Of a DNA stretch of 5,566 nt, positions 4,910 to 5,566 are shown in pieces. The notes under the pieces are model-generated. The model was not told the origin of the DNA and made no database searches. It saw only the letters and a list, made by a program, of their open reading frames with translations. The first letter of the stretch is position 1. Each line of letters starts with the position of its first letter. A program made the position numbers and the translations under genes. Source of the DNA: Candidatus Roizmanbacteria bacterium CG_4_9_14_0_2_um_filter_39_13 (GTDB lineage: Bacteria; Patescibacteriota; Microgenomatia; UBA1406; GWC2-37-13); the NCBI GenBank assembly GCA_002788865.1, contig PFSC01000127.1, forward strand, positions 1-5,566, written 5' to 3'.

Positions 4910-5342
4910 CAGTCACCTTCAGCGTCACCCCGCTCACTGAAATAATTTTGACTTTTTTTCCTTTTGAAATATCTTTTGTGGATTCTGCTCTCCAGATTTC
5001 TCCTTCGATTTTGACCTGACCTGGCGCACCGATTTTGATATCTGCCACCACACTTGCTACCTCTCCGATGATTGAATCCGTGTTGGTTTTTGTGGTTGTG
5101 ATATGAAGAGCTTGTTTGATCATCTTTCGCGCGAAGAATATGTATCCAAGCGTAAGAATAATGATGGTCAGTATGGTAATCATCATTGAGCCAGTCAGCA
5201 TCCCTACTCCACCACCTATGATAAATACTATTCCAAGAATAAGAAGCTCAAATCCAGTCGCAGCGCCCAAAATAATCTCAACAATGATTGCCAAGATACC
5301 AAGCATGATGAGTATATTAAACTGATTTAGATTGTCGAACAT
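4902..5342 (-). CDS. Short NfeD-family membrane protein (NfeD1b-like)
   Basis: NfeD proteins partner stomatin-like SPFH proteins in bacterial membrane microdomains. This 146-residue form lacks the N-terminal ClpP-class serine protease domain of long NfeD. It has three membrane segments (about 10-28, 31-49 and 53-71) with glycine-rich turns such as IIGGGVG. A C-terminal OB-fold domain (about 91-144) follows, with IIGEVASVV, GQVKIEGEIWRAES and GKKVKIISVSGVTLKV; the V-x-I-x-GE-x-WRA pattern is diagnostic. The length is normal for the short class. ATG at 5342 is supported by an extended -10 box ending six bases upstream, so the message is probably leaderless. The SPFH gene follows on the same strand and is probably co-transcribed. 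Confidence 0.93.
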   Translation of the reverse strand: MFDNLNQFNILIMLGILAIIVEIILGAATGFELLILGIVFIIGGGVGMLTGSMMITILTIIILTLGYIFFARKMIKQALHITTTKTNTDSIIGEVASVVADIKIGAPGQVKIEGEIWRAESTKDISKGKKVKIISVSGVTLKVTEI

Positions 5343-5348
5343 GGAAAT

Positions 5349-5357
5349 AGTATACCA
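5349..5357 (-). promoter_or_regulatory. Extended -10 promoter of nfeD
   Basis: TGGTATACT on the minus strand is an extended -10 element (TG-n-TATACT) whose hexamer ends six bases before the nfeD ATG. The -35 position (about 5372-5377) is poor, as is usual for extended -10 promoters. The 13-mer TTTGAGCTGAGTA (5393-5381) lies just upstream and is repeated at 4858-4846. Confidence 0.6.
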
Positions 5358-5427
5358 TTTATTAGCATGTAAATCATCCGTACTCAGCTCAAATCAAGCT
5401 TAAATATAACGTAAGAGTTCACACTCT

Positions 5428-5455
5428 TTGACAAAACTGTATCATAATATATCAA
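5428..5455 (+). promoter_or_regulatory. Possible rightward promoter
   Basis: A consensus TTGACA (5428-5433) is followed after 16 bases by TATCAA, a poor -10. The region is very AT-rich, so chance is a real explanation. A 6-bp dyad AAGAGT-TCAC-ACTCTT (5413-5428) touches its -35. No gene is visible downstream within the window. Confidence 0.25.
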
Positions 5456-5467
5456 TTATTATTTTGT

Positions 5468-5566
5468 GTCATCCCCGACCTGATCCCCGTTTTCACAGGG
5501 ACGGATCCAGATTGTTGAAATAGTCTGGAGAATGGATTCCCACCGGAGCCTGCCCTCGACTCCGAT
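5468..5566. repeat. GC-rich hairpin-forming repeat, cut by the window edge
   Basis: The sequence from GTCATCCCCGACCTGATC onwards differs sharply in composition from the AT-rich DNA before it and contains no gene. It holds nested dyads: GATCC/GGATC (5482-5506), CCAGATTGTT/AATAGTCTGG (5507-5528, 8 of 10 pairs) and CGGAG/CTCCG (5544-5564). This layout resembles the dispersed intergenic palindromes with TCATCCCCGAC and GGATTCCC elements found in many bacterial genomes, including CPR. The right part is missing. Confidence 0.55.

Overview
The window looks like a compact, AT-leaning bacterial chromosome, most plausibly from a Patescibacteria (CPR) lineage such as Microgenomates. This is an inference. 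It rests on small closely packed genes, almost no Shine-Dalgarno sequences, -10 boxes placed 6-7 bases before start codons, and a secreted protein fragment that resembles CPR envelope proteins. All full-length frames read through with the standard code. No gene seen here ends in TGA.

Left part (1-1719): the last 19 codons of a rightward gene carrying an Asp-box motif are followed by a perfect 30-bp palindrome and a leftward GIY-YIG nuclease-like gene. Next comes a complete trans-translation locus on the minus strand, smpB followed by ssrA (tmRNA). The tmRNA runs from 1098 to 623 and a strong intrinsic terminator lies at 535-492. The tmRNA appears to encode a tag of 41 codons that ends in -TLNA instead of -LAA. 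Its resume codon lies inside a predicted hairpin. SmpB has an atypical C-terminal tail.

Middle part (1720-3928): an exported protein gene is cut by an IS5/IS903-type insertion sequence (2343-3378) whose two 17-bp inverted repeats are visible. The terminal repeat supplies the last residues and stop codon of the broken gene. The transposase keeps its DDE residues but seems to lack about 25 residues between the second Asp and the Glu. No target duplication is seen, which suggests that adjacent DNA was lost. Ten bases after the right end starts a small membrane-anchored protein with a PsbP-like extracytoplasmic domain.

Right part (3929-5566): a leftward nfeD-stomatin pair encodes a short NfeD membrane protein and an SPFH/band-7 protein, which probably assemble a membrane microdomain complex. 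The spacer between them contains a phased octamer array (CTGA-type units) in two inverted arms. The window ends inside a GC-rich hairpin-forming repeat that is probably dispersed in the genome.
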